Assembly (NCBI RefSeq): GCF_003431975.1
Contig: NZ_CP027116.1
Span: 2,790,001-2,854,000 of the forward strand
Length of the DNA stretch: 64,000 bases
Direction of reading: 5' to 3'
Source: Bacillus pumilus
GTDB taxonomy: Bacteria; Bacillota; Bacilli; Bacillales; Bacillaceae
The number at the start of each line of letters is the position of its first letter. Position 1 is the stretch's first letter. Below, one piece after another: positions 27,117 to 35,094 of the stretch. Made by a program: the position numbers and the translations under genes. The notes beneath the pieces were generated by a model. The model ran no database searches. It was not told the origin of the DNA and saw only the letters and a program-made list of their open reading frames with translations.

Positions 27117-27806
27117 TTGTTTAAAATATTACTGATTGAGGACGATACAACCCTCTTCCAAGAAATCAAAGAACGTCTAGTCAACTGGTCCTATGATGTC
27201 TATGGGATTCAAGATTTTCAGCAGGTCATGCAGGAATTCACTTCTGTTCAGCCTGATCTCGTCATTATTGATATACAGCTACCAAAATATGATGGCTTTC
27301 ATTGGTGCCGAATGATTCGGCATCATTCAAATGTCCCAATTATCTTCCTCTCTTCTCGTGACCACCCTGCTGATATGGTCATGTCGATGCAGCTTGGTGC
27401 CGATGATTTCGTACAAAAGCCTTTTCACTTTGACGTGCTGATTGCCAAAGTCAGTGCTGTTCTTCGCAGAGTGCATGATTATAATGCAGAACCTGCAAGC
27501 TTGAAGGTATGGTGCGGCGCTGCCATTGACTTAGAAAAAAACACCGTAACAAATGATCTTGGTGAAGTGGAATTAACGAAAAATGAATTGTTTATTCTCA
27601 AAGAATTGATTCAGCATAAAAATCATATTGTCAGCCGGGAATCACTCATTCAAGCGCTGTGGGAGGATGAACGGTTTGTCAGTGACAATACACTGACCGT
27701 AAACGTCAATCGTCTCAGAAAAAAACTTGATGAAATCTCCCTTGGTACCTACATTGAGACAAAAGTAGGTCAGGGGTATCTCGCAAAGGAAAAGGATGAT
27801 CAATGA
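27117..27806 (+). CDS. bceR: Response regulator BceR
   Basis: A 229-residue OmpR-family regulator of bacitracin resistance. The receiver has E8/D9/D10, phospho-acceptor D52 (IIDIQLPKYDG) and K in FVQKPFHF; the winged HTH spans about 130-225 (ELTKNELFILKELI, DNTLTVNVNRLRKKL). It closely resembles B. subtilis BceR. The start I use is TTG 27117, which gives the expected MFKILLIEDD N-terminus. The ribosome site (GTGGTG) is weak, and an upstream reading from 27030 lies over the preceding terminator. It overlaps bceS by four bases. Confidence 0.93.
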   Translation: MFKILLIEDDTTLFQEIKERLVNWSYDVYGIQDFQQVMQEFTSVQPDLVIIDIQLPKYDGFHWCRMIRHHSNVPIIFLSSRDHPADMVMSMQLGADDFVQKPFHFDVLIAKVSAVLRRVHDYNAEPASLKVWCGAAIDLEKNTVTNDLGEVELTKNELFILKELIQHKNHIVSRESLIQALWEDERFVSDNTLTVNVNRLRKKLDEISLGTYIETKVGQGYLAKEKDDQ

Positions 27807-28810
27807 TGCTGCAAGCATTTTTAAAAGAACGAAGAAGCTGGATCCTGTTCTTTCTTTGTTTGCAGCTTCTCATTCTGTTTGTTGCTTATTTGGATACGAC
27901 CATTCCACTAGCTTCTCTTTTTTACATTGTGTTATTGTCTACGTTTCTCATGATGGTCTTTCTCTTTTTCCGATACCGAAAAGAAACGGCGTATTATGAA
28001 AGGCTGAAGGAATGGGATGATGACGTTGATCAGCAAATGAAGCTGACTCCCTCTTCCCCATTTGAACAGCTCGTACATAATGCAACGTCAGAACAAATTG
28101 CCCGCTACAGACAAATGGCAGCAGAGCAGCAAGTTGCCCTTGAAGAGGAAAAGGATGAATTGCTTTCATGGATACATGAAGTGAAAACACCTCTCACGGC
28201 GATGCACTTAATGATTGACCGTTTAACTGAGCAGCCGCTGAAATCAAATATGACGTACGAGTGGCTCAGAATTCATTTATTACTCGATGCCCAGCTGCAC
28301 CAAAGCAGAATACGTCATATCGAAAATGATTTATTTATCGAACAGCTTGACCTGCAAAGCATCCTAGCGAAAGAAATCAAAGCGCTCCAATCTTGGTGCA
28401 TGCAGAAAGGAATCGGCTTTGAACTCTCGCTAGATGAACGTGACGTATTAAGTGATACAAAATGGTTATCCTTTATGATCAGACAGGTGCTCACAAATGC
28501 AGTCAAGTACAGCCATTCATCCGATATTGTCATTGAAAGCAAGCAAGTAAATGACCAAATAATGCTGACAATCACAGACCAAGGCAGAGGAATTGATCCA
28601 AGAGACCTGCCACGTATTTTTGAAAAAGGCTTTACCTCAACAAGGCATCACAATGACACTGCCTCTACAGGAATGGGGCTCTATTTAACGAAAAAAGGAG
28701 CAGACGCTCTTCATATCACGATCGAGGTCAACTCCACGATAGATGAAGGCACAACCTTCACCTTCATTTTTCCGAAAAAGAATGATTTTGTGCATATTGC
28801 GAGCATGTGA
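27803..28810 (+). CDS. bceS: Intramembrane-sensing histidine kinase BceS
   Basis: A 335-residue kinase with only two N-terminal membrane helices (about 13-30 and 39-57) and almost no outside loop, the intramembrane-sensing type. It relies on the transporter BceAB to detect bacitracin. The H-box is LSWIHEVKTPLTAMHL with H near 125; the N-box is IRQVLTNAVKYS near 233; the G-boxes are GRGIDPRDLPRIFEKGF and STGMGLYLTKKGAD. Start is ATG 27803 (ATGATG), overlapping the bceR stop. Confidence 0.93.
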   Translation: MMLQAFLKERRSWILFFLCLQLLILFVAYLDTTIPLASLFYIVLLSTFLMMVFLFFRYRKETAYYERLKEWDDDVDQQMKLTPSSPFEQLVHNATSEQIARYRQMAAEQQVALEEEKDELLSWIHEVKTPLTAMHLMIDRLTEQPLKSNMTYEWLRIHLLLDAQLHQSRIRHIENDLFIEQLDLQSILAKEIKALQSWCMQKGIGFELSLDERDVLSDTKWLSFMIRQVLTNAVKYSHSSDIVIESKQVNDQIMLTITDQGRGIDPRDLPRIFEKGFTSTRHHNDTASTGMGLYLTKKGADALHITIEVNSTIDEGTTFTFIFPKKNDFVHIASM

Positions 28811-28828
28811 CAACAATGTCACATGCTC
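28801..28828 (+). promoter_or_regulatory. Candidate BceR operator upstream of bceAB
   Basis: A perfect inverted repeat: GAGCATGTGACA, four bases, TGTCACATGCTC. The inner part is a 7-4-7 arrangement (TGTGACA-ACAA-TGTCACA), the layout described for BceR-type regulators. It overlaps the last codons of bceS. A TATACT -10 at 28877-28882 without a good -35 lies downstream, consistent with activator dependence. Confidence 0.65.
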
Positions 28829-28916
28829 GTCTGTTTTGTTCGCCAAATCGAAGGAAGTGCGGCGGGCTTCTTTTTATACTAGAGGTATCACTTAAATAGA
28901 AAAAGGGGATCGACAA

Positions 28917-29678
28917 ATGAACATTTTAGAAGCTCGTAAAATATATAAAAGCTACGGAAATAAATTCAACAAACAAGAGGTGCTAAGTGGCATTGATTTA
29001 ACCATTGAAGCTGGAGAATTTGTCAGCATTATGGGGCCATCAGGTTCAGGGAAAACAACCCTTCTGAACGTATTGTCCTCTATCGATCATGTGTCCAGCG
29101 GATCGATTCGTATCGCAGATGCTGAAATGACACAAATGAAGGATCAGCAGCTCGCAGAATTCAGAAAAAAGCAGCTTGGCTTTGTTTTTCAGGATTACAA
29201 CTTACTTGATACACTCACGGTCAAAGAGAACATCCTCTTGCCATTATCCATCTCCAAAACACCAAAAAAAGAAGCTTTTGAACGTTTTCAACAGCTCGCA
29301 GAGGACATGGGCATCTATGAACTTAGAGACAAATACCCGAATGAACTCTCTGGCGGACAAAAGCAGCGGACATCGGCGGTTCGTGCCTTCATTCATGAAC
29401 CAAGTCTTATTTTCGCTGATGAACCTACAGGGGCACTTGATTCCAAATCGGCATCTGACCTGCTCAACAAGCTGCAAGATTTCAATCGTAAACGAAAAGC
29501 GACCATTGTGATGGTGACACATGATCCTGTCGCAGCCAGCTATTCAAGCCGCGTCATTTTTATCAAGGACGGACAAATCTATACTCAGTTAAATAAAGGT
29601 GCTTTAGAAAGAAAGATGTTTTTTGAGGATATTATGAAAACGCAAGGTGTCTTAGGCGGTGTGAAGCATGAACATTAA
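28917..29678 (+). CDS. bceA: Bacitracin-resistance ABC transporter ATPase BceA
   Basis: A 253-residue ATP-binding subunit. Walker A is [14 protein letters not shown] near residue 40, the Q-loop is FVFQDYNLL near 92, the signature is [14 protein letters not shown] near 145, Walker B is [11 protein letters not shown] near 163, and the H-loop is VTHDPVAA. It forms, with BceB, the transporter that frees UPP from bacitracin and also acts as the signal sensor for BceRS. It overlaps bceB by 11 bases. Confidence 0.95.
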   Translation: MNILEARKIYKSYGNKFNKQEVLSGIDLTIEAGEFVSIMGPSGSGKTTLLNVLSSIDHVSSGSIRIADAEMTQMKDQQLAEFRKKQLGFVFQDYNLLDTLTVKENILLPLSISKTPKKEAFERFQQLAEDMGIYELRDKYPNELSGGQKQRTSAVRAFIHEPSLIFADEPTGALDSKSASDLLNKLQDFNRKRKATIVMVTHDPVAASYSSRVIFIKDGQIYTQLNKGALERKMFFEDIMKTQGVLGGVKHEH

Positions 29679-31605
29679 TCAGCTCATCCTCCGTAACCTG
29701 AAGAAAAATTTGAAGAATTACTATTTATATGTGTTTGCTCTCGTGTTTAGTGTTGCGCTCTATTTTTCCTTTGTCACCTTGCAATACTCACCAGCACTTG
29801 ATGATGTAAAAGGGTCCATTAAAGGCGGCGCTTCAATTAAAGCCGCTTCGGTTCTGCTCATTGCCATCGTTGGGATCTTCCTGTTATATGCGAATAGCAT
29901 TTTTATTAAACGCAGAGGAAAAGAAATAGGTCTCCTGCAGCTCATTGGCATGACGAAACAAAAAATTGCCAAACTGCTGAATGCAGAAAATTTCTTCCTA
30001 TACGTGTTCTCAATGGCTGTTGGCATCATAGCTGGATTCATCGGTTCAAAGCTCATGCTGATGGTGCTATTTAAAGTAACTGGTGTTAACGCCATTGCCC
30101 ATCTCCATTTTTCAGGTATGGCGCTTCTGCAAACACTCATTGTCTTTTTCATCATCTATGGATTCATTATGCTAAGAAATAGACGGTTTATTAGTAAACA
30201 GACCATTTTATCTTTGTTTCGAACCACGTCTTCTACAGAGCAGCGTGTGAAAAAAATCTCGGTGTTTGAAATCATCATTGGGGTTTTCGGTATTGCCTTG
30301 ATCAGCTCAGGCTATTATATTTCTTCTCAGCTTTTTAGCGGCTCATATACGTCCATGTATGAATTATTATTAGCCATGATTTATATTCTAGCCTCTGTCA
30401 TTATTGGTACTTTTCTTTTCTATAAAGGATCGGTTTCTTTCATTGCCAATATCATACGTAAAAGAAAAAATGGCTATCTCGCCATTCATGAAGTCCTGTC
30501 TCTGTCATCTATTATGTTCCGGTTAAAATCAAATGCACTGCTTTTAACCATTATTACAACTGTATCTGCTCTTGCTATCGGGTTGTTATCTTTAAGCTAT
30601 ATTTCCTATTACTCAGCAGAAAAAACAGCTGAACAACAGATTCCATCTCACTTTGTCATGGGCTCAGAGAAAGAAGCCGATACTTTCGCTCGTGCACTTT
30701 CTGACAAACATATTGCGTATGAAAAAAAGCAGTTCAAAGTCATTCAAGCAGATTTTGATGCAAAAAAGATCATGAATACAGAGTTAGAAAGTTTGAATAA
30801 GGATCCAGGAATCATAACACTGCCTGTGATCAGTGAAAAGAACGCACCTCATATTCATGTGGAGAACAACGACGTCATCTTAAGCGGCTACAGTGATTTA
30901 TTGAAGAAATTCATGCCGATTCAAAGCTCAGGTGATGTGAAACTTCTCATCAAGAAACCACTTGATTTAAAAGTCATTGATATGAAAAAAGATTACCTTA
31001 TCTCATACAAGTTCACTTTTGGTGGTCTGCCTGTTGCCGTCGTCAGTCAACATGTCTTTGAGCAGCTTGACCAGCAGAAAGATTCTAAACTGCAGCTTGA
31101 GAATAACCAATATAACGCGATCCATATAAAAGACGATCAACATCTTGAACAAGCCAACGATGTGTTTACATCTTTAAAGCTAAGTGATAGCAGCATGTCA
31201 CAATTAGCTTCAGCTCAGCAGCAAAAGCAAACAATGGGACTAATGATGTTTGTGGTCGGATTTTTAGGTCTCAGCTTCCTTGTGACTTCAGGCTGTATTT
31301 TATACTTCAAGCAGATGAATGAAAGTGAAGAAGAACAAAGCTCGTATACGATCTTACGTAAGCTCGGCTTTACAGAGAAAGATCTATTAAAAGGCATCAG
31401 GCTTAAACAGCTGTTTAACTTCGGGATTCCGCTCATCGTCGGATTGCTGCACAGCTACTTTGCTGTACAATCAGGCTGGTTTTTATTCGGCGGTGAACTG
31501 TGGACTCCAATGCTCATCGTCATGTCGATTTATACGGTTTTATATTCTGTCTTCGGATTTCTATCTGTGCAATATTACAAAAAGGTCATTAAAGAATCCT
31601 TGTAA
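29668..31605 (+). CDS. bceB: Bacitracin-resistance ABC transporter permease BceB
   Basis: A 645-residue permease of the peptide-7 exporter type with ten membrane helices: one at about 20-37, three at 58-165, then pairs from 207 to 305, and three at 525-640. A large outside domain of about 200 residues (about 315-520) lies between helices 7 and 8 and is the family hallmark for drug recognition. The start overlaps the end of bceA; both are in one transcript controlled by BceR. Confidence 0.94.
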   Translation: MNINQLILRNLKKNLKNYYLYVFALVFSVALYFSFVTLQYSPALDDVKGSIKGGASIKAASVLLIAIVGIFLLYANSIFIKRRGKEIGLLQLIGMTKQKIAKLLNAENFFLYVFSMAVGIIAGFIGSKLMLMVLFKVTGVNAIAHLHFSGMALLQTLIVFFIIYGFIMLRNRRFISKQTILSLFRTTSSTEQRVKKISVFEIIIGVFGIALISSGYYISSQLFSGSYTSMYELLLAMIYILASVIIGTFLFYKGSVSFIANIIRKRKNGYLAIHEVLSLSSIMFRLKSNALLLTIITTVSALAIGLLSLSYISYYSAEKTAEQQIPSHFVMGSEKEADTFARALSDKHIAYEKKQFKVIQADFDAKKIMNTELESLNKDPGIITLPVISEKNAPHIHVENNDVILSGYSDLLKKFMPIQSSGDVKLLIKKPLDLKVIDMKKDYLISYKFTFGGLPVAVVSQHVFEQLDQQKDSKLQLENNQYNAIHIKDDQHLEQANDVFTSLKLSDSSMSQLASAQQQKQTMGLMMFVVGFLGLSFLVTSGCILYFKQMNESEEEQSSYTILRKLGFTEKDLLKGIRLKQLFNFGIPLIVGLLHSYFAVQSGWFLFGGELWTPMLIVMSIYTVLYSVFGFLSVQYYKKVIKESL

Positions 31606-31611
31606 TGAATT

Positions 31612-31635
31612 CCCCATAGGCGACTGCCTATGGGG
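31612..31635. repeat. Perfect hairpin between bceB and the convergent amidohydrolase
   Basis: Perfect 10-bp stem CCCCATAGGC / GCCTATGGGG with a GACT loop, placed 6 bases after the bceB stop. Neither strand shows a strong T-run, so it is probably a weak or processing-type end signal for the convergent genes. Confidence 0.6.
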
Positions 31636-31645
31636 ATATGCTTGT

Positions 31646-32998
31646 TTAAGATGGAGTTGATTCAAATTTATGCGATAAAATATGGTCTCTTGCCGCATAA
31701 GCTTTTCGTTTGACCTCTTCTAGATTGACACCGACAAGCTTCCCGTTCTGTTTCACTGCATTTCCAGCCACATAGACAGAATCAACATTTGAAGGATGTG
31801 CCGTTTGGACAACCGCTCCAGCCGGATCTGTCATCGGCAAAAGATTCATGCTTGTCCGATCGATCAGGATGAAATCAGCTTCTTTTCCAGGTGTGAGCGA
31901 TCCAATTTTATGATCAAGCTGTAATGCACGAGCCCCATTGATCGTGGCAGCTTCAAGCATTTGATAAGCTGACAGCCCAAGTTCAGGCCCCGGCATGATT
32001 CCTTCCATCAATAATGATTGATTTTGGATCGCACGCTCTGCCTGAAGCCCAAATTTCATTTGAGCAAACATATCTCCGCCTGTCGCTGTTACAACGTCCA
32101 CACCGAGTGTTGGAAGAACACCTTGTTCAATGGCAAGTCCTGTGACAGGATAACCGTGACCCATCATCATCTCAATTTCAGGTGTAATGGATATGGAGCT
32201 TCCGCTATCTGCCAGCATCTTCATTTGATCCGCATCAATTGCATTGATATGCACCATGTTGAGGTCAGGTCCAAGTAATCCTGCTTTGTGAAGCCGCTCA
32301 ATCGAACGATCGTCCGCTCCCCAATTGCCAAAGCCGATGTGCATACTGCATAGAGCATCTAAAGAACGAGCTGTTTCGATTTCAAATACTGAAGTTTCCC
32401 ATGAGGAAAATTCTGGACCTCGAATCGCAAGCCCCATTGTCAAGAGCTGATCTGATGATTGAAAATGCGCTTTTTTCACTCGTGCTGCATCTTCCATATT
32501 GGTGAGCGTACTCCCCCTATCCCAATACTCGGCATCCCCAGAGGAGCCGAAAGCAAAAACAGCCCGAATGCCCGCATCCTTTAATCCTCCGATGAGCTCT
32601 TCTGTATGATCCATTGAATTAATCATTGTCCAATCTAGAAATGTCGTCACTCCTGCATCTAACGCCTCTAATGCCCCCAAATAATTCGCAATGCGATCGT
32701 CAGATGGGCGTCTCATCGCACCATAGTTCCCATAGTATATTTTGCTTAAATATGTCTGCAAAGACCAATCTGTACCTATGCCTCTGATGACAGACTGCCA
32801 CACATGACGATGTGTATCCACAAGTCCTGGCATGATCACCATATCGGACGCATCGACAATGTCAGCATTAGGTGCTTCAATGGAAGGACCGACTTCTAAA
32901 ATGTGTGACCCTTCAATTAATAAATCTCCCTTTTCTAAAAAACCTAAAGATGGATCAAGTGTTAAGAGTGCTGCATCTTTAAACAATGTTTTCTTCAT
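31646..32998 (-). CDS. Amidohydrolase-superfamily deaminase/chlorohydrolase-like protein
   Basis: A 450-residue cytosolic hydrolase of the TrzA/AtzB subgroup, predicted to remove an amino or chloro group from a heterocycle. The HxH metal site is VDTHRHVWQS near residue 66; further ligands are in CSMHIGFGN near 210 and MVHINAID near 237, and an aspartate sits in TLGVDVVTATGGD near 296. The composite beta domain is split between both termini (EKGDLLIEGSHILEVG, GKEADFILID). Substrate unknown. ATG 32998 follows GGGGGAT; a TTG six codons earlier lies inside the ribosome site. Convergent with bceB; I know of no equivalent at this locus in B. subtilis. Confidence 0.8.
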   Translation of the reverse strand: MKKTLFKDAALLTLDPSLGFLEKGDLLIEGSHILEVGPSIEAPNADIVDASDMVIMPGLVDTHRHVWQSVIRGIGTDWSLQTYLSKIYYGNYGAMRRPSDDRIANYLGALEALDAGVTTFLDWTMINSMDHTEELIGGLKDAGIRAVFAFGSSGDAEYWDRGSTLTNMEDAARVKKAHFQSSDQLLTMGLAIRGPEFSSWETSVFEIETARSLDALCSMHIGFGNWGADDRSIERLHKAGLLGPDLNMVHINAIDADQMKMLADSGSSISITPEIEMMMGHGYPVTGLAIEQGVLPTLGVDVVTATGGDMFAQMKFGLQAERAIQNQSLLMEGIMPGPELGLSAYQMLEAATINGARALQLDHKIGSLTPGKEADFILIDRTSMNLLPMTDPAGAVVQTAHPSNVDSVYVAGNAVKQNGKLVGVNLEEVKRKAYAARDHILSHKFESTPS

Positions 32999-33103
32999 CC
33001 ATATCCCCCTTTTCAAATGACGAGGATGAATTATCTTCTCCTCACTGTCATTTTAAAACAAAACAGGATCGAATTAGAAGAAAAGTGACTTCACCAAGTG
33101 CTT

Positions 33104-33691
33104 TTATGAGCTGATTTTTCTGAAATAGTTGTTGATACGTTTTAATTTGACTGCGTGTTTCCCTTTTGGACTTTCCATCATGCCAAACTCAAAGAACTTC
33201 ACGGGCTTGATGCCAACATATTGTAAGAGGGCTCGTTTCATCAATATTTTGTGTGCATTTTGCAAAAAGACTAAAGGGTAATTGGTAGGTCCTTGCATCG
33301 TCGATACGCAAACAGCGCTTTTTCCTTTTAGCAGACCTTCTGGAAGCAGTCCGCCTGTTTGACGATAAGCAAAATTTGCAGCAAACATGCGGTCAATAAA
33401 ACCAAGCAGCATAGCTGGGGGTCTGCCCCACCAAATAGGATATACGAACACCATTTTGTCCGCCCATTTGATCTTCTCCTGATACACCCGAATGTCAGGG
33501 CCCTTGTGCATGTCTCGTCTTCTTTTCTCTTCATTAAAAATCAGCACAGGATCAAATTCTTCTTTGTATAGGTCGATGATTCTCACTTCCTTGACCAATG
33601 GATTTTCTTCACTGCCTTTGATGATTTCGTTTAAAAAAGCCCCATTCAAACTATTGTGGTGAGGGTGAGTATAAATAATGAGTACATTCAT
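33104..33691 (-). CDS. NAD(P)H-dependent oxidoreductase, flavodoxin-like fold
   Basis: A 195-residue FMN-dependent reductase of the NQO1/KefF/YwrO group, predicted to reduce quinones, nitro or azo compounds and protect against electrophiles. Motifs are TH PHHNSLNGAF near residue 9 (phosphate loop), VYPIWWGRPPAMLLGFIDR near 79 and GKSAVCVSTMQGP near 122. ATG 33691 follows AAAGGAGC. It is divergent from a MarR regulator, with interlocking promoters, so it is very likely its target. Confidence 0.85.
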   Translation of the reverse strand: MNVLIIYTHPHHNSLNGAFLNEIIKGSEENPLVKEVRIIDLYKEEFDPVLIFNEEKRRRDMHKGPDIRVYQEKIKWADKMVFVYPIWWGRPPAMLLGFIDRMFAANFAYRQTGGLLPEGLLKGKSAVCVSTMQGPTNYPLVFLQNAHKILMKRALLQYVGIKPVKFFEFGMMESPKGKHAVKLKRINNYFRKISS

Positions 33692-33708
33692 GTACGAGCT
33701 CCTTTTAT

Positions 33709-33776
33709 TATCATTTGATAACCAAATGATATACCTCCGTTAAATAGTTGTCAAATGATAATTGTTTTTTGATAAT
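33709..33776. promoter_or_regulatory. Interlocked divergent promoters and palindromic operator (MarR / oxidoreductase)
   Basis: Plus strand: TTGTCA (33748), 17 bases, GATAAT (33771) drives marR. Minus strand: TTGACA (33754-33749), 17 bases, TATCAT (33731-33726) drives the oxidoreductase. The two -35 elements overlap almost fully. A palindrome TATCATTTG-N5-CAAATGATA at 33709-33731 covers the minus -10, and the half-site CAAATGATA recurs at 33752-33760 over both -35s. One regulator bound here could close both promoters. Confidence 0.7.
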
Positions 33777-33808
33777 AATTTTGGTATGTTACGTAGGAGG
33801 TGATAAAC

Positions 33809-34255
33809 ATGAAACATCCCCATTTCTTCAAGGAATTCGTAGCATTTGCTTCTGCTTTTTCAGAACTAAAACATGACCTAATGAACAAAGTTAAGCCAGC
33901 TAACTTAACGACCTTACAATACTTGATACTAGAGCAACTAGCTGTCAGCGAGCCTCTTACGCCAAGTGAAATTGCCGACTGTCAGCACATGTCTCTTCCA
34001 AATGTCAGCAGAGAACTTAAGAAACTGCACGAGAAACAATTTATTGATAAAGAAGAAGACCGTGATGACAAACGAAAACACGTCATTATGCTTTCTGACA
34101 AAGGCCGTGACTGTATGAACATAGCCTTCCAGCATATCGAAGGGGCGCTATTAGACAACCTATCTTCCTCGGATATAGAACAAATGGATGATATCGTTCA
34201 AGCTCTCCGCCTTTTAAATCAAACGATTTTCAAAAAAGAACCTAAAAAAGCATGA
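33809..34255 (+). CDS. MarR-family transcriptional regulator
   Basis: A 148-residue winged-helix regulator. The recognition helix region is PLTPSEIADCQHMSLPNVSRELKKLHEK (about residues 52-79), followed by the wing with DRDDKRKHVIMLSDKG near 87-102. Basic DNA-binding residues are intact. ATG 33809 follows AGGAGG with 8-base spacing. It probably represses itself and the divergent oxidoreductase until a phenolic or quinone-like ligand binds. No close B. subtilis identity is claimed. Confidence 0.85.
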   Translation: MKHPHFFKEFVAFASAFSELKHDLMNKVKPANLTTLQYLILEQLAVSEPLTPSEIADCQHMSLPNVSRELKKLHEKQFIDKEEDRDDKRKHVIMLSDKGRDCMNIAFQHIEGALLDNLSSSDIEQMDDIVQALRLLNQTIFKKEPKKA

Positions 34256-34294
34256 GCGTATCGCTCATGCAAAGGATACTAAACTTCAAAATAC

Positions 34295-34330
34295 AAAAAA
34301 GCGCGGGCCTCTCATCTGCCCAAACGCTTC
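34295..34330 (-). terminator. Terminator of the LysE-type exporter
   Basis: Stem AAGCG-GGGC / GCCC-CGCTT with small bulges, followed by TTTTTTG on the minus strand. A second perfect hairpin at 34251-34270 (CATGAGCG...CGCTCATG) with six Ts behind it on the minus strand overlaps the marR stop and backs it up. Confidence 0.65.
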
Positions 34331-34351
34331 TCTCTTTTTCCTCTATGTACT

Positions 34352-34966
34352 TTATACAATCAATTGATACGCGATGTATAATGCAACCAGCCAGATCATG
34401 ACCGCGGAGGCTTTATTGATCCGGTTCATCCACTTACCGTTTGTATCTAACTTCCCTAGCATTTTGCCTAAAAGTGCGAGGCCAATAAACCATAACCAGG
34501 ACACGATGATACAAGCGAGGGTAAATGCTAGTTTTTCTGTCCCACTATATTGAAGTGAATTCGTTCCAATCACACCAATCGTATCGAGAATGGCGTGGGG
34601 ATTTAAAAGTGAAACTGAACAGGCAAAGAGAATTTGTTTTCTCGCAGGCATGAATTCCTGCTTCTCTTTAGCATCTGTTGATGAGCTTGTGTTCCACACG
34701 GACCATCCCATATAAACTAAAAAACAAAATCCAATGAGATAAAGACACATTTGCAGTACAGGAATGGTGAACACCACAACAGAAACTCCGATGACTGCTA
34801 ACGCAATTAAAAATGTGTCACAAAGAGCAGCAGTGATAACGACAGGTAAAGCCTGATATAATCGCGGCTGAAGCGCTCCTTGCTGAAACACAAATACATT
34901 TTGTGCACCCAATGGTAAAATGAGGCCAAAGGCAAGCACAATTCCATGAATGATGGCAATGAACAT
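34352..34966 (-). CDS. LysE/ArgO-family amino-acid exporter
   Basis: A 204-residue membrane protein with about six helices, predicted to export basic amino acids. Family features: MFIAIIHGIVLAFGLILPLG followed by AQNVFVFQQGALQPR near residue 21, and SLLNPHAILDTIGVIG near 118. ATG 34966 has AAGGAG 12 bases upstream, so initiation may be modest. The substrate is not determined. It is the last gene of the accessory block before the backbone resumes at ytcI. Confidence 0.85.
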   Translation of the reverse strand: MFIAIIHGIVLAFGLILPLGAQNVFVFQQGALQPRLYQALPVVITAALCDTFLIALAVIGVSVVVFTIPVLQMCLYLIGFCFLVYMGWSVWNTSSSTDAKEKQEFMPARKQILFACSVSLLNPHAILDTIGVIGTNSLQYSGTEKLAFTLACIIVSWLWFIGLALLGKMLGKLDTNGKWMNRINKASAVMIWLVALYIAYQLIV

Positions 34967-35050
34967 CTTCTAACATTCTCCTTTTCCAGCAATTCTCACA
35001 CATTTTATCATAGAACATCATGATCCTTTTCAAAAAATTTGATTTTCCAT

Positions 35051-35091
35051 AAAAAAAAGCGTTGGATGATTTCCATCCAAACGCTTTTCAT
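35051..35091 (-). terminator. Terminator of ytcI
   Basis: Stem AAGCGTTTGGATGG / CCATCCAACGCTT with one bulge, followed by eight Ts on the minus strand. Confidence 0.85.
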
Positions 35092-35094
35092 TCA

